Shown: positions 8,042 through 16,960, counted from the first letter of the stretch. The stretch: 64,000 nucleotides of DNA from Micromonospora sp. WMMD1102 (GCF_029626265.1 NZ_JARUBN010000001.1:4278001-4342000); one strand, 5' to 3'. Translations and numbers: made by a program. Notes: generated from the letters alone by a model not told the origin.

Positions 8042-9011
8042 CGTGGTCGTCCTCGCCGCGCGGCGCGTTGCCGCCCCACTCCACCACGGACTCGATCCAG
8101 TCGGCCGTGATGTGCAGCTCGCGGGCGTCCGGCCAGCGCTCGCTGCCCCTGGTGGTCTTGAGTTTGCCCTCCATGAGCCAGCCCAGCCACTTGATCGCGC
8201 TGCCCGCCGGCAGCCGGCGCTGGCCGAGGACGTCGCGCACGCCGGCCAGCTCGAACGGGCACTCGGCCGGCCCCGCGGCGGCCCGCCACCGGTTCTCGGT
8301 GATCTGTTCGATGTCCTCGGCGGGCAGCGGCGGCAGATGCAGGTGCAGGGCCCACTGCTGCCATTCCGAGCGTTCGGCGAGACGCTTGGCGGAAGCGGTG
8401 TCCGCGGTGCGGTATTCGTCCCGGGTCACGATGACGACGGCCGGCACGTGCCGGAACACCACGGCCATCGTGTCCATGAACCCGTCGTCCTGCACGCCGT
8501 CGACGAGCAGCCCGAGGTGCATGCGCGGCCTGACGTCCTGCATGACGTAGGCCAGGTGGTCCGCCTGGGCCTGCAGGCCGAGTTCGGTCATCCCGTCGTC
8601 GATGTCGGGTATCTCGGCCTTCAGTTCCTGCCGGCGGTCCCGGTGCCGGCGCATGACGGCGTTGCGGACCGCCTGGATCACCCGGTGGGTACGGGCCAGG
8701 CTGTCGTGGTCCTTCCGGCCGAAGCACTCGAGATGGAGGTCGTCGATACCGTGCATCTCGCGGTACAACTTCGTGATCAGGTACGCCAGCGTGGTGCGGC
8801 CGGCGCCGCTGCGTCCCGACAGCAGGAACGCCGTCGAGCCGTCGCCGGGGGCCTCCCGGGCGATGTGTTCCCGGATGGTCTCCATCGGCGGCAGGACGGC
8901 GAGGGTCAGGAACAGGTTCTGGTCCGTGTCACGGCTCGGGTCGATCGGCCGGTTGACGTAAGGGTTCCCGTTCGCCAGACCGTAGCGTCGGTAGTCGACC
9001 GACCCGCTCAT
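8034..9011 (-). CDS. P-loop NTPase with Arg in place of the Walker A Lys, second gene of NTPase operon
   Basis: A 325-residue ATPase-like protein of unknown role. The ATG at 9011 is chosen because it forms an ATGA overlap with the stop of the KAP gene; a longer upstream frame is only a shadow. The P-loop reads SGRSGAGRTT near residue 65, so the usual GxGK(T/S) lysine is Arg. Walker B is probably LGLLVDG near 168, and a sensor-like VVIVTRDE follows near 195. The last 110 residues look like a winged-helix or lid segment. The changed lysine suggests a weak or inactive ATPase that may act as a partner for the other two NTPases. It sits between them in one overlapping operon. Confidence 0.72.
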   Translation of the reverse strand: MSGSVDYRRYGLANGNPYVNRPIDPSRDTDQNLFLTLAVLPPMETIREHIAREAPGDGSTAFLLSGRSGAGRTTLAYLITKLYREMHGIDDLHLECFGRKDHDSLARTHRVIQAVRNAVMRRHRDRRQELKAEIPDIDDGMTELGLQAQADHLAYVMQDVRPRMHLGLLVDGVQDDGFMDTMAVVFRHVPAVVIVTRDEYRTADTASAKRLAERSEWQQWALHLHLPPLPAEDIEQITENRWRAAAGPAECPFELAGVRDVLGQRRLPAGSAIKWLGWLMEGKLKTTRGSERWPDARELHITADWIESVVEWGGNAPRGEDDHDG

Positions 9012-10279
9012 GCCTCGGCCCTGGGTCCGCCGAACAGGCTCAGGTAGTCGCCAAGCCGGGCGGCTTCCGCCTCGAAACGCGAGGTGGCGAAGAGCGGTCG
9101 CAGCTGCGGCACGCGCTGGTGGTGCGGCGCCACCGCCCGGTACAACAGGCGACCGTCGTCCGGCCCGAAGCGATTGACCATAGCATCCTCGGCGAACGCC
9201 AGCCGGTCCCCGTAGAGCTGCTCCAGCACCACCAGCACCCGGGGCTCGCGTACGACGGCCAGGAACAGCCTGGGGGCCTGTACCCGCAGGATGGCGAGCC
9301 GCGCCACCAGGTCGGCGTCGAGTTCGGCCAGGTCGGCGTTGCCGGCCAGGATCGAGTTGGTCACCGCGAGGAAGTTGAGCACCCGTTTGATCTTGCGCGG
9401 ATTCGGCAGCAGGCAGGACTCCAGCAGCGTCCCGTGCGCGTCCAGCAGCTCTGCGGGGGCACAGGTCGCGAGGAGGTCGCGCACCGACCGGCTGTCCAAC
9501 GGCAGCAGGTACAGCGGAAGCTGGATCATCTTCTCCAGGTACTCGTCGCCCAGGTCCACCAGCCCGTCCTGGTCGAAGCCGAGCCCCTGGTACTTGACGG
9601 AGATGCCCCGGTCCACGAGTTCCTTGGAGATCGCCATCAGTACGAAGACGCCGGGCACGTCGAGGAAGAGCTTGACCGACTCGAGCAGGTCGATGATCTG
9701 GTCGGGTTCGCACCTGTCGATGTCGTCGATGAAGAACACCGCCTGCACGCCCTGGCCCTTGAGCGCGGCCAGCTCGTCGCGCAACGTGTCGCGCAGGGTC
9801 CGCAGCTCGCTGGCGACCTGGCCGCGCTCTCTGACGTAGCGCTCCTTCGCGGCGTCGAACCGCTCGATCGAGACCTGGCCCAGCGTGACCGTGCTCAGCA
9901 GCAGGTCGGCGGTCAGTGAGCCGATCATCGAGGTGACCCTGAGAGCCGTCTCGGCGAACCGCTTCCGGCGGTCGGCGAGGATCGTGTCACGGAACGCGTG
10001 CAACAGCGGGATGAGCATGTTGGGCTCGCCGCGGTGCACCCACGGGTTGAAGTGCACCCGGAGGAACGCGTCCGGCGCCTCGGTCGCCAGCCGCTCGTCG
10101 ACCATGGTGAGCACGCTGGACTTGCCGCTGCCCCAGGCGCCGAGCACGCCCACCGTGAACGGCGTGTGGCTGTCGGGGTTGGTGAGCAGCGAGACCAGCG
10201 GGTCGACGTACCGGTCGAACCGGAGTCGATCGTCCGGACCGGACACGGGCGCGTCGGAGAGCACGGCGAGGCTGGTCAT
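9008..10279 (-). CDS. KAP-family P-loop NTPase, first intact gene of NTPase operon
   Basis: A 423-residue KAP NTPase. Walker A is GAWGSGKSS near residue 48 and Walker B is VFFIDDIDRCEPDQI near 175, both close to the KAP consensus. A basic coiled stretch lies between them (about 100-165). A following FVLMAISKELVDRGI, then LEKMIQLPLYLLPL and NPRKIKRVLNFL, matches the KAP sensor and lid region. KAP proteins are often membrane-linked and occur in phage defence and plasmid-encoded conflict loci. Here the hydrophobic span near 118-133 is short, so membrane insertion is unclear. Its ATG overlaps the stop of a broken upstream frame, which suggests the operon once began earlier. Confidence 0.85.
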   Translation of the reverse strand: MTSLAVLSDAPVSGPDDRLRFDRYVDPLVSLLTNPDSHTPFTVGVLGAWGSGKSSVLTMVDERLATEAPDAFLRVHFNPWVHRGEPNMLIPLLHAFRDTILADRRKRFAETALRVTSMIGSLTADLLLSTVTLGQVSIERFDAAKERYVRERGQVASELRTLRDTLRDELAALKGQGVQAVFFIDDIDRCEPDQIIDLLESVKLFLDVPGVFVLMAISKELVDRGISVKYQGLGFDQDGLVDLGDEYLEKMIQLPLYLLPLDSRSVRDLLATCAPAELLDAHGTLLESCLLPNPRKIKRVLNFLAVTNSILAGNADLAELDADLVARLAILRVQAPRLFLAVVREPRVLVVLEQLYGDRLAFAEDAMVNRFGPDDGRLLYRAVAPHHQRVPQLRPLFATSRFEAEAARLGDYLSLFGGPRAEA

Positions 10280-10655
10280 GGGTCTCCCGGTGCGGCGGCG
10301 GACAGCTGCGACTCCGGCGCGGACGGGGAGGTGGACAGGTCGATGCGGACGGACGCATCGCCACCACCCGACGCGACGGCATCGTCACCATAGAGGAACC
10401 ACGATCTGGATGGAATTGGCCCAAACGGAGGAGACCGGCACAGCGAGCGTCGGATCGTCCGCCCACTGGATGTCCTCGCCGCACCACCGGTGGGCGCCAG
10501 GTGCACTCGGCCGACAGATCGGCGACCGCGTCGAACGGAGGTCCCGTGGCCACCGGCGTGGGCGGAGCACCGTCGAACAAATCGAGACCCGCCACGTGAC
10601 TTTGGTCATCGGCCACTGTGGTCCAGCGGGCACTCTCGCGCCGACGAAACATCAT
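10276..10655 (-). pseudogene. Possible broken small gene ahead of the KAP NTPase
   Basis: No intact gene covers this gap, but coding-like sequence moves through three frames. From an ATG at 10655 one frame reads DDQSHVAGLDLFDGAPPTP. A second frame carries GEDIQWADDPTLAVPVSSVW. A third reads YGDDAVASGGGDASVRIDL and ends in a TGA that overlaps the KAP start as ATGA. That overlap style matches the rest of the operon. Two frameshifts (near 10.50 and 10.39 kb) would join them into one protein of about 126 residues. This may be real decay or sequence error. The family is not recognised. The remaining 10656-10775 stretch holds only the subtilase promoter region. Confidence 0.35.
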
Positions 10656-10775
10656 ATGATCGGCGAAGGTCGATCAGTGACTACACGGGGGATCTGATGG
10701 AGTCAACTCTGCCTGTCTACCACCTGGCGTAGTCCATGATCAATGGATGTCGTTCGGCATCCAGGAAGGAGCCAG

Positions 10776-13700
10776 GTGGCTACCGGTATCAACCCATGGA
10801 AGCGCAGGTTGGCGGCCCCTGTCGTCGCCCTCCTGCTGGCGTCCGGCGTCGGCCTTCTGGGCGCGACTCCCGCGCTCGCGAACAACTCCGGGCCGGCCGC
10901 ATTCACCGACGGCGACGAACGCCGAACCAGCACGCCCGCCGAGAAAGGCAAATCGGACCGATACCTGGTCCGGCTCGCCGAACCGCCGGTGGCAGCGTAT
11001 TCCGGCGGTGTGGACGCGCTGCCCGCCACCCGCCCGAAGGCCGGCGAGAGGCTCGCCGCGCAATCGGACGCGGCACGCAGGTACCGTGACCACCTCGCCG
11101 CCACCCGCTCGGCGGTGCTGTCCACTATGGATGCTCGCGCCGACCAGACGTACACGACCGCGTTCAACGGCTTTTCGGCGTCGCTGTCGCCGGCACAGGT
11201 CGCCGCGCTGCGCGCGGACCAACGGGTCGCGGCGGTCACCGAACAACGCACGGTCGAGGCGCACTCCACGACCCCGACCAGCGCCTGGCGACAGCCGTCG
11301 ACCAGCACCTGGGGACAGCGGCCGACCGGCCGGGCCGGCTCCGCCGTGCTCCGCGACACCGTCGGCGCGACCACCGGAAGGCCGGGGCAGGCCCCGGTCG
11401 CCCTCGCCGCCCCCGGCACCGGCGCCGGTGTCGTGATCGGCGTCATCGACTCCGGCATCTGGCCGGAGAGCGCGTCGTTCGCCAGGACGATGTCGGCACC
11501 TCCCGGCTGGCAGGGGACCTGCCAGACCGGCAACCAGTTCCCCGCGTCCGCCTGCAACGGCAAGATCCTCGGCGCCCGGCACTTCGCCACCGACTATCTC
11601 GCCCGGTACGGCACGCTGCCGACCAACGAGGTGCTCTCGGCCCGGGACATGCTCGGGCACGGTTCGCACACCGCCTCGACCGCGGCCGGTGTACCCGTAT
11701 CCAACACGGTGGTCGACGGCCGCGACCTCGGCCCCATCGCGGGGGTGGCGCCGGACGCGCACATCGCGGTGTACAAGGCCCTGTGGGACGGCACCGGCAC
11801 GGACGCCGACATCATCGCGGCGATCGACGCCGCGGTCGCCGACGGCGTGCAGGTGATCAACTATTCCGTCGGTTACACCGGCGGCGACTTCGTCCCCAAC
11901 GACGCCATCGGCAACGCGTTCCTCAACGCCTACCTGGCCGGGGTGTTCGTGGCCGCCTCCGCCGGCAACGACGGCAAGTCCGGCACCATCAGCAACACCT
12001 ACCCGTGGGTGACCACCGTCGGTGCGGCGATCAGCAACGCCAACGAGGCCACCATCGCGCTCGGCGGCGGTGCGAGCATCGTGGGTACCTCGGTGGACTC
12101 GCTGCCGAGCGGGTCCAGGTCGTTGGTCTACGCCGGCCAGGCGTCGACGGACGGCACGACCAGCTGCCAGCCGGGCTCGCTCGACGCCACGAAGGTGCAG
12201 GGCAAGGTCGTCGCCTGCAACTACAGCGACAAGTTCGCCGCCGTCGACGAGGTGCGGGCCAAGGGCGGCGCCGCGGTGATCCTCTTCGGCGACGTGGAGG
12301 TCAAGCGGATCAACAACCTGTACGGCTTCCCGACGGTGACGCTCTGGACCCGCCAGCAGGCCGGTCCGCTCCTCACCCATCTCCAGCGGCGGCCGACCAC
12401 CGGCACCGTCACGCTCTCCACCGGCGGCAACGGCTCCAGCCTGCCCGGCGTGCCGTCCGTGGTCAACTTCTCCTCCTGGGGGCCGGACCAGGTCCACACC
12501 GGGCTCCAGAAGCCCGACCTGGCGGCCCGGGGCACCGACGTGGTCGCCGCCGTGGCGCCACCCGGCAACAACAACCGCAACTTCGACGTGTACTCGGGCA
12601 CCTCGATGGCCGCGCCGCACGTCGCCGGGATGGCCGCCATCCTGAAGGGTCTGCACGCCAACTGGTCGCCCGGCACCATCGCGTCGGCACTGCGTACCAC
12701 CGCGACCGACACGGTCGGCACCAGCAGCCCCCTCAAGCAGGGCAGCGGGATGCCGGACCCGACCCGCGCCAACGACCCCGGCCTGGCCGTGGTGCCGTCG
12801 GCGACCGAGCTGACCGCGTTCCGGGACGCCGCGACACCCGACGGCAAGGAACTCAACCTGCCGTCGATCGCACTCCGGGAGTACGACGGGACGAACACGG
12901 TCACGGTGAACCGCAGGTTCACCAACGTCGGTAGCACGCAGGAGACCTACCAGGCCAGCGTCTCCGGCCTGACGGGGATGTCGGTCACCATGAACCCGTC
13001 GAGCTTCACCGTGAGTCCCGGCAACTCGGTCACCGTCGCGATCACCGTCAACCGCGGCTCGGCGCCCTTCGACCGGTACGCCGCGGGCGCCATCACCTGG
13101 GCCAGCCCGACGCACTCGGTACGGATGACCGTGTCGACCAGGCCGTGGGGCTTCAACCCGAGGACGGACGACGACAGCGACTCGCTCGCGCAGTTCGGCT
13201 GGCACGGCTCGTTCGGCGAGAAACTGTTCCAGCCGGGGTTCACCGGGTCGGTGACCACCCGCACCACCGGCTACCGGGCGGTCTCGTGGAGCAGCGCCAG
13301 CCTGTCCACGGCGTACCCGTCGACCTTCTTCGACTCGCAGGGGGACAACATCCGGTCGCACAGCATCACCGTGCCGACCGGGTCGGCGGGCCTGGTCGTC
13401 CAGACGACGAGCACCGGCGCCGCCAACCTCGACCTGTACGTGTACCGGAACGGCAGGCTGATCAGCCACAGCCTCGACTACTGGAGCAGCAACGAACGGA
13501 GCGTGCTGTATCTGCCGGAGGCCGGCGCGTACACGGCGTACGTGCACGCGCAGCGGGGCGCGACGGCGGGTGGGACGGCCAACTACCAGTTCGCCGCCAC
13601 GGTCCTGGCCCGCAACGGCAGCTACACCGGTGCGACGGTGCAGCTCACCGACGCGGGAGGCACCCCGACCACGAGCTTCACCCGGGGGAACTACTACACC

Positions 13701-13808
13701 GTCCGGCTGACGCCGACCGGCACCCTGCCCAACGTCGAACACTGGGCGTACACGGAGTTCACCACCGGTGGGAAGGTCGTCTCCGGGCCGCTGATCAGCT
13801 CGCGATGA
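10776..13808 (+). CDS. Secreted subtilisin-like serine protease (S8) with PA insert
   Basis: A 1010-residue exported protease. The GTG at 10776 is preferred over an ATG at 10743 because AAGGAG lies just before it and the signal peptide then starts normally (KRR, then a hydrophobic run ending PALA). An I9-type propeptide follows at about 60-160. The catalytic Asp is in GVIDSGIW, the His in GHGSHTAS and the Ser in SGTSMAAPHVAG. Between His and Ser sits a protease-associated domain (about 440-560), as in plant-type subtilases. A fibronectin-like domain follows the catalytic core, and the last 200 residues form a beta-rich domain ending near LISSR. It should be cell-free or wall-linked. A strong hairpin follows the stop. 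Confidence 0.92.
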   Translation: MATGINPWKRRLAAPVVALLLASGVGLLGATPALANNSGPAAFTDGDERRTSTPAEKGKSDRYLVRLAEPPVAAYSGGVDALPATRPKAGERLAAQSDAARRYRDHLAATRSAVLSTMDARADQTYTTAFNGFSASLSPAQVAALRADQRVAAVTEQRTVEAHSTTPTSAWRQPSTSTWGQRPTGRAGSAVLRDTVGATTGRPGQAPVALAAPGTGAGVVIGVIDSGIWPESASFARTMSAPPGWQGTCQTGNQFPASACNGKILGARHFATDYLARYGTLPTNEVLSARDMLGHGSHTASTAAGVPVSNTVVDGRDLGPIAGVAPDAHIAVYKALWDGTGTDADIIAAIDAAVADGVQVINYSVGYTGGDFVPNDAIGNAFLNAYLAGVFVAASAGNDGKSGTISNTYPWVTTVGAAISNANEATIALGGGASIVGTSVDSLPSGSRSLVYAGQASTDGTTSCQPGSLDATKVQGKVVACNYSDKFAAVDEVRAKGGAAVILFGDVEVKRINNLYGFPTVTLWTRQQAGPLLTHLQRRPTTGTVTLSTGGNGSSLPGVPSVVNFSSWGPDQVHTGLQKPDLAARGTDVVAAVAPPGNNNRNFDVYSGTSMAAPHVAGMAAILKGLHANWSPGTIASALRTTATDTVGTSSPLKQGSGMPDPTRANDPGLAVVPSATELTAFRDAATPDGKELNLPSIALREYDGTNTVTVNRRFTNVGSTQETYQASVSGLTGMSVTMNPSSFTVSPGNSVTVAITVNRGSAPFDRYAAGAITWASPTHSVRMTVSTRPWGFNPRTDDDSDSLAQFGWHGSFGEKLFQPGFTGSVTTRTTGYRAVSWSSASLSTAYPSTFFDSQGDNIRSHSITVPTGSAGLVVQTTSTGAANLDLYVYRNGRLISHSLDYWSSNERSVLYLPEAGAYTAYVHAQRGATAGGTANYQFAATVLARNGSYTGATVQLTDAGGTPTTSFTRGNYYTVRLTPTGTLPNVEHWAYTEFTTGGKVVSGPLISSR

Positions 13809-13815
13809 CCATCAC

Positions 13816-13878
13816 CTGACGGACGACCGGCGAGGTGCCGGGCTGGACGATCCTGCCCTCGCCGGTCGCGTCCGTCAG
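13816..13878 (+). terminator. Long hairpin terminator after the subtilase
   Basis: CTGACGGACGACCGGCGAGG at 13816-13835 pairs with an almost perfect inverted copy at 13857-13878, leaving a 21-base loop. No U-tract follows, which is common in actinomycetes. It marks the border between the protease and the composite biosynthetic locus. Confidence 0.75.
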
Positions 13879-14086
13879 TGATCTGTCATTCCTTCAGCCT
13901 CGACTGTGCCAGCGGGCGCCGGTCCTCGACCTCGTCAAGAGTCGGCTGAGGACCGGCGTCCAGCGCGTCACCGAGGATCCGGCGCCATAGACTGTGCAAC
14001 TGCCGAGAATGCCCACGGGCGCAGACGCAGACCGACGAGGAGCAGTCGCGATTCGTGGCCGGCGGGGAGGGCTGAGAACCATCGAG

Positions 14087-14986
14087 ATGGTGCCAGAGGC
14101 GCGACGTGCCACGTCGGTGGTCGTGCACCGCGAGCTGCTCTACCGGACGGTGCCGGGTTTTCGCCCCTTGGCGCTCGACCTGCATGTGCCCGAGGGGGTG
14201 ACCGACCCACCCCTGGTGGTCTACGTCCACGGCGGCGCGTTCCGGGAGGGCCACCGCGCCTGGTTGCCGCCCGTCCTCGCGGATGCCGACATCTTCGACT
14301 GGCTGCCCCGGCAGGGCTTCGCCGTGGCGTCCGTCGACTATCGGCTCAGCGGGGAGGCGCTCTGGCCCGCCTGCGTCGACGACGTACTGGCGGCACTGCA
14401 CTGGCTGCGCGACAGTGTCGCCGGGTTCGGCGTCGACCCGACCAGGGTGGCGGTGTGGGGCGAGTCGGCCGGCGGTTACCTCGCGGTGATGGCCGGACTG
14501 GTTACGGCCGACCTGGCGCGACCTGACTCGCCCGGACCCCTCGCTTCGCCCCCCGCCCGCGGTCGCGGGGGCCCGGACGGGGAGGCGGAGACGGCGCCAG
14601 CGGCACCGGTACGCGGGATCGTCGACTGGTACGGCCCCACCGACTTCGCCACGATGGCCGCGCAGGGGGCACCGTGGACCGACGAGCCGGACTCTCCGGA
14701 GTCCCAGTTGCTCGGCGCGCCGGTGCAGAGCGTTCCGGAGCTGGCGCGCCGGGCCAGCCCGTGTACCTGGGTCACCGCCGCGAGTCCGCCGCTGCTGGTC
14801 ATGCACGGCACGGCCGACCAGCTCGTCCCGTTCGGCCAGGCGCGGCAGTTGGCGCGGGCGTACTCGGACGCCGGCGCGCATGTCGAGCTGATCGCCGTGC
14901 CGGGCGGGACGCACGTGTTCGACGGTACGCCGGCGGAGCAGGTCACCGAGCCGGTCCTGTCGTTCCTGCGATCGGTGCTGGGATAG
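14087..14986 (+). CDS. Alpha/beta hydrolase of the BD-FAE/esterase type
   Basis: A 299-residue esterase-like hydrolase. It has the oxyanion HGGAF motif near residue 47, the nucleophile elbow GESAGG near 125 and late Asp and His positions in HGTADQLVPF and GTHVFDG. These fit an active kynurenine-formamidase or carboxylesterase-like enzyme. An inserted Pro/Gly/Ala stretch at about 147-165 is probably a flexible loop. The ATG at 14087 is chosen because the conserved region starts soon after; ATG at 13994 or 14009 in the same frame would add 31 or 26 poorly conserved residues. It starts the composite locus on the plus strand and is followed by a carrier protein. Confidence 0.8.
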   Translation: MVPEARRATSVVVHRELLYRTVPGFRPLALDLHVPEGVTDPPLVVYVHGGAFREGHRAWLPPVLADADIFDWLPRQGFAVASVDYRLSGEALWPACVDDVLAALHWLRDSVAGFGVDPTRVAVWGESAGGYLAVMAGLVTADLARPDSPGPLASPPARGRGGPDGEAETAPAAPVRGIVDWYGPTDFATMAAQGAPWTDEPDSPESQLLGAPVQSVPELARRASPCTWVTAASPPLLVMHGTADQLVPFGQARQLARAYSDAGAHVELIAVPGGTHVFDGTPAEQVTEPVLSFLRSVLG

Positions 14987-15074
14987 GCGGCGACGACCGG
15001 GACGACCGGGCGACGCGGAGCAGGTGGGCATACCATGTGCGCAGATCAGACGGCCCAGGGACGGAGCGCGTTCG

Positions 15075-15317
15075 GTGTCAGTCGAGGACCGGCTACGTGC
15101 CATCTTCATCGAGGTGTTCCAGCTCGCCGGCACCAGCGAGGCCGACGAACTCGATCGCCGGTCCGACGACCGGTGGGACTCGTTCCACCACATGGCGCTG
15201 ATGGCCGCGATCGAGGACGGGTTCGGCGTGGAACTCGATCCGGAGCAGATGTTCCGGGTCGAGAACCTGGAGTCGGCGGCCGTCGTGCTGCGTGAGGTGG
15301 ACGCGGGGGCGCCCTGA
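15075..15317 (+). CDS. Acyl/peptidyl carrier protein
   Basis: An 80-residue stand-alone carrier protein. The Ser for the phosphopantetheine arm is in RWDSFHHM, the helix II site of small ACPs. The C-terminal half (FGVELDPEQMFRVENL) fits the family. GTG at 15075 is used, with a GGAG site before it; an ATG at 15024 would add a non-homologous tail. A second carrier protein lies at 21015. The partner enzymes are likely the free condensation domain next door and the AMP ligase at 19714. Confidence 0.85.
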   Translation: MSVEDRLRAIFIEVFQLAGTSEADELDRRSDDRWDSFHHMALMAAIEDGFGVELDPEQMFRVENLESAAVVLREVDAGAP

Positions 15318-15336
15318 GGGACGCGTCCCGCGCGGT

Positions 15337-16737
15337 TCATCGGGGTACGTCGACCGCCGTCGTGTCGCGGCAGGCTTCGACCAGAAGGTCCTCGAACGCG
15401 CGCAGGAACCGCTCCATCTCCTGCGCCGGCAGATATCGGGTGTCGGCGCTCAACGAAATGCTGGGCACGGCGGACGGTCCGGACACCCGCAGCGAGAAGC
15501 TGCACTGCATCCACCCCGGGTCGCGCTGCCAACCGAACGTCGACAGGGCCGTGGCACGCCAGACGTCGGCGTCGCGGACGGGCGCGGTGCCATCGCCGTA
15601 CGGCAGTGGCTTCGGCGCGTCGTCGGTCGCCGGCTTGCTGGTGACCGTCCAGACAGGCGGCCCGTCGAAGCGGCTGTCGTTGAAGTAGCAGTCGGCATGC
15701 CCCGTGCCGCCCGTTCCGCGCTGCAGCTCGTCGATGGCCCGGTCGAGCTCGCCCTGGTCGTAGTAGGCGTGCCAGTGTGCCCGCAGGGCAGCGCGTTCCG
15801 TTTCCGCCAGCAGGTCCACGAACCCGGTGTCGGCGGGGAGGTCGAGGACGAACAGTCCCAACTGACACAGGTGCGTGACGATTTCCCGGTGTCCCGGCCA
15901 GAACCGGTTGTCCGTGATCATCCGCAGATGGCAGCGACGTTGCCCGGTCCATCTGCCGAGCAGCGCGGCGCAGGCCGCCTGGTACACCGTGGAATCGGTG
16001 ACACCGTGCCGCGTGGCGAGGATCCGGGCGCCCGCTCCGACCGCGGGTGACGTCAACACGGCGCTGCGGAACGGCGGTCTCTGCGGCGGCCCCGCGTCGA
16101 CGAACATCGGTGACCGGATCCGGCGGGACTCCGTGATCCAGTATTCCACCGACGTGGCCGAGCGGCGCCTGGCCGCCGCCTCTTGCTGGCGCCGGGCGAG
16201 ATCGAGCGGCTGCGGGCCCGGCGCCGACAGTGGCTCGCCAGCGAGCAGCGCGGTCAGGTCAGCGCAGACGATGAACACGGCCTGCATGTCCACCGCGACG
16301 TGGCAGAGGACAAGCAGTATCTCCCGGACGGTGCCGTTGGCGGTGTTCAGGACGACCCGCACCGGGAGGTCACCCGCGGGGTAGTCGAATGGGGCGGCTC
16401 GGCACGGCTCGACCAGTCTGTGCGGGTCGGCCGCGGCGAACTCCGCCACCTCCAGCGGCAGCGTGCCGGCCCGCTCCACGACCTGCCGCGGCTCGCCGTC
16501 CGCGACCAGGATCCGGGTACGCAGCGCCTCATGCCGGTCGAGCAGCCGACCGACCGCGCCGGCCACGGTTCCGACGTCCGCCGGGACGTCGGGGGGCACC
16601 GGTACCGACACGCAGACGTTGTAATGTCCCGGCAGGTTGCGCTCGATCGCGTGCCAGATGCCGCGCTGGCCCCAGGTCAACGGGGCCTCTCCACTTCGGA
16701 CACCGGAAAACGTGGCGACCGTCGGCTCGCCGTCCAT
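15337..16737 (-). CDS. Stand-alone NRPS-type condensation domain protein
   Basis: A 466-residue free condensation domain, which could join an acyl or aminoacyl group held on a carrier protein to an amine or alcohol. The core motif near residue 147 reads CHVAVDM, so the first His of HHxxxDG is Cys while the catalytic second His and the Asp remain. The DFGWG-type motif is replaced by a region around TFGWQRDPGW. The N-terminal part (LTWGQRGIWHAIE) matches the C1 motif of condensation domains. It is convergent with the carrier gene at 15075 and divergent from the hydrolase at 16960. With no fused A or T domain it must act in trans. Confidence 0.85.
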   Translation of the reverse strand: MDGEPTVATFSGVRSGEAPLTWGQRGIWHAIERNLPGHYNVCVSVPVPPDVPADVGTVAGAVGRLLDRHEALRTRILVADGEPRQVVERAGTLPLEVAEFAAADPHRLVEPCRAAPFDYPAGDLPVRVVLNTANGTVREILLVLCHVAVDMQAVFIVCADLTALLAGEPLSAPGPQPLDLARRQQEAAARRRSATSVEYWITESRRIRSPMFVDAGPPQRPPFRSAVLTSPAVGAGARILATRHGVTDSTVYQAACAALLGRWTGQRRCHLRMITDNRFWPGHREIVTHLCQLGLFVLDLPADTGFVDLLAETERAALRAHWHAYYDQGELDRAIDELQRGTGGTGHADCYFNDSRFDGPPVWTVTSKPATDDAPKPLPYGDGTAPVRDADVWRATALSTFGWQRDPGWMQCSFSLRVSGPSAVPSISLSADTRYLPAQEMERFLRAFEDLLVEACRDTTAVDVPR

Positions 16738-16803
16738 CGGTCAGTCCGAGGGCGTGCGGCGCGGGTGCGCTCGCCGTCGCTGATACTGAGTGCGGGCCGG
16801 CAT

Positions 16804-16831
16804 GGCGTACGACGCTACATCGTTGTACGCC
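16804..16831. promoter_or_regulatory. Inverted repeat between divergent genes
   Basis: GGCGTACGACG at 16804-16814 and CGTTGTACGCC at 16821-16831 are inverted copies with one mismatch and a 6-bp spacer. The site is 67 bp upstream of the condensation gene and about 100 bp before the leader ORF of the hydrolase pair, so a regulator bound here could control both directions. Confidence 0.45.
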
Positions 16832-16933
16832 GATGCGGCAAGCGGTCGCGTCGGCGGTTGACGGGCCCTTCGCCCCGTCCCTAGCATCGGCGTGACCGTG
16901 GGTTTCCCGCTCCGCCCGACCCGAGGGACGAGC

Positions 16934-16960
16934 ATGACCGACTTTGTGCCGGGCGTGTAA
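16934..16960 (+). CDS. Eight-codon leader ORF MTDFVPGV coupled to the hydrolase
   Basis: ATG at 16934 follows a GAGGGACGAG ribosome site and encodes MTDFVPGV, ending TAATG where the A is shared with the start of the hydrolase gene. The hydrolase has no ribosome site of its own, so the mini-ORF probably loads ribosomes for it. A regulatory or product role for the peptide is possible but unsupported. Confidence 0.45.
   Translation: MTDFVPGV

Noticed and set aside
10743..10775. Upstream ATG for the subtilase
   Set aside because: The GTG at 10776 has AAGGAG before it and gives a normal signal peptide.
10740..13742. 1000-residue minus-strand frame opposite the subtilase
   Set aside because: Composition is typical of antisense shadow (His/Arg/Gly/Val-rich) and no domain is visible; the subtilase has a full catalytic triad.
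13886..15952. 688-residue minus-strand frame across the hydrolase and ACP genes
   Set aside because: It crosses well-supported plus-strand genes and shows no family features.
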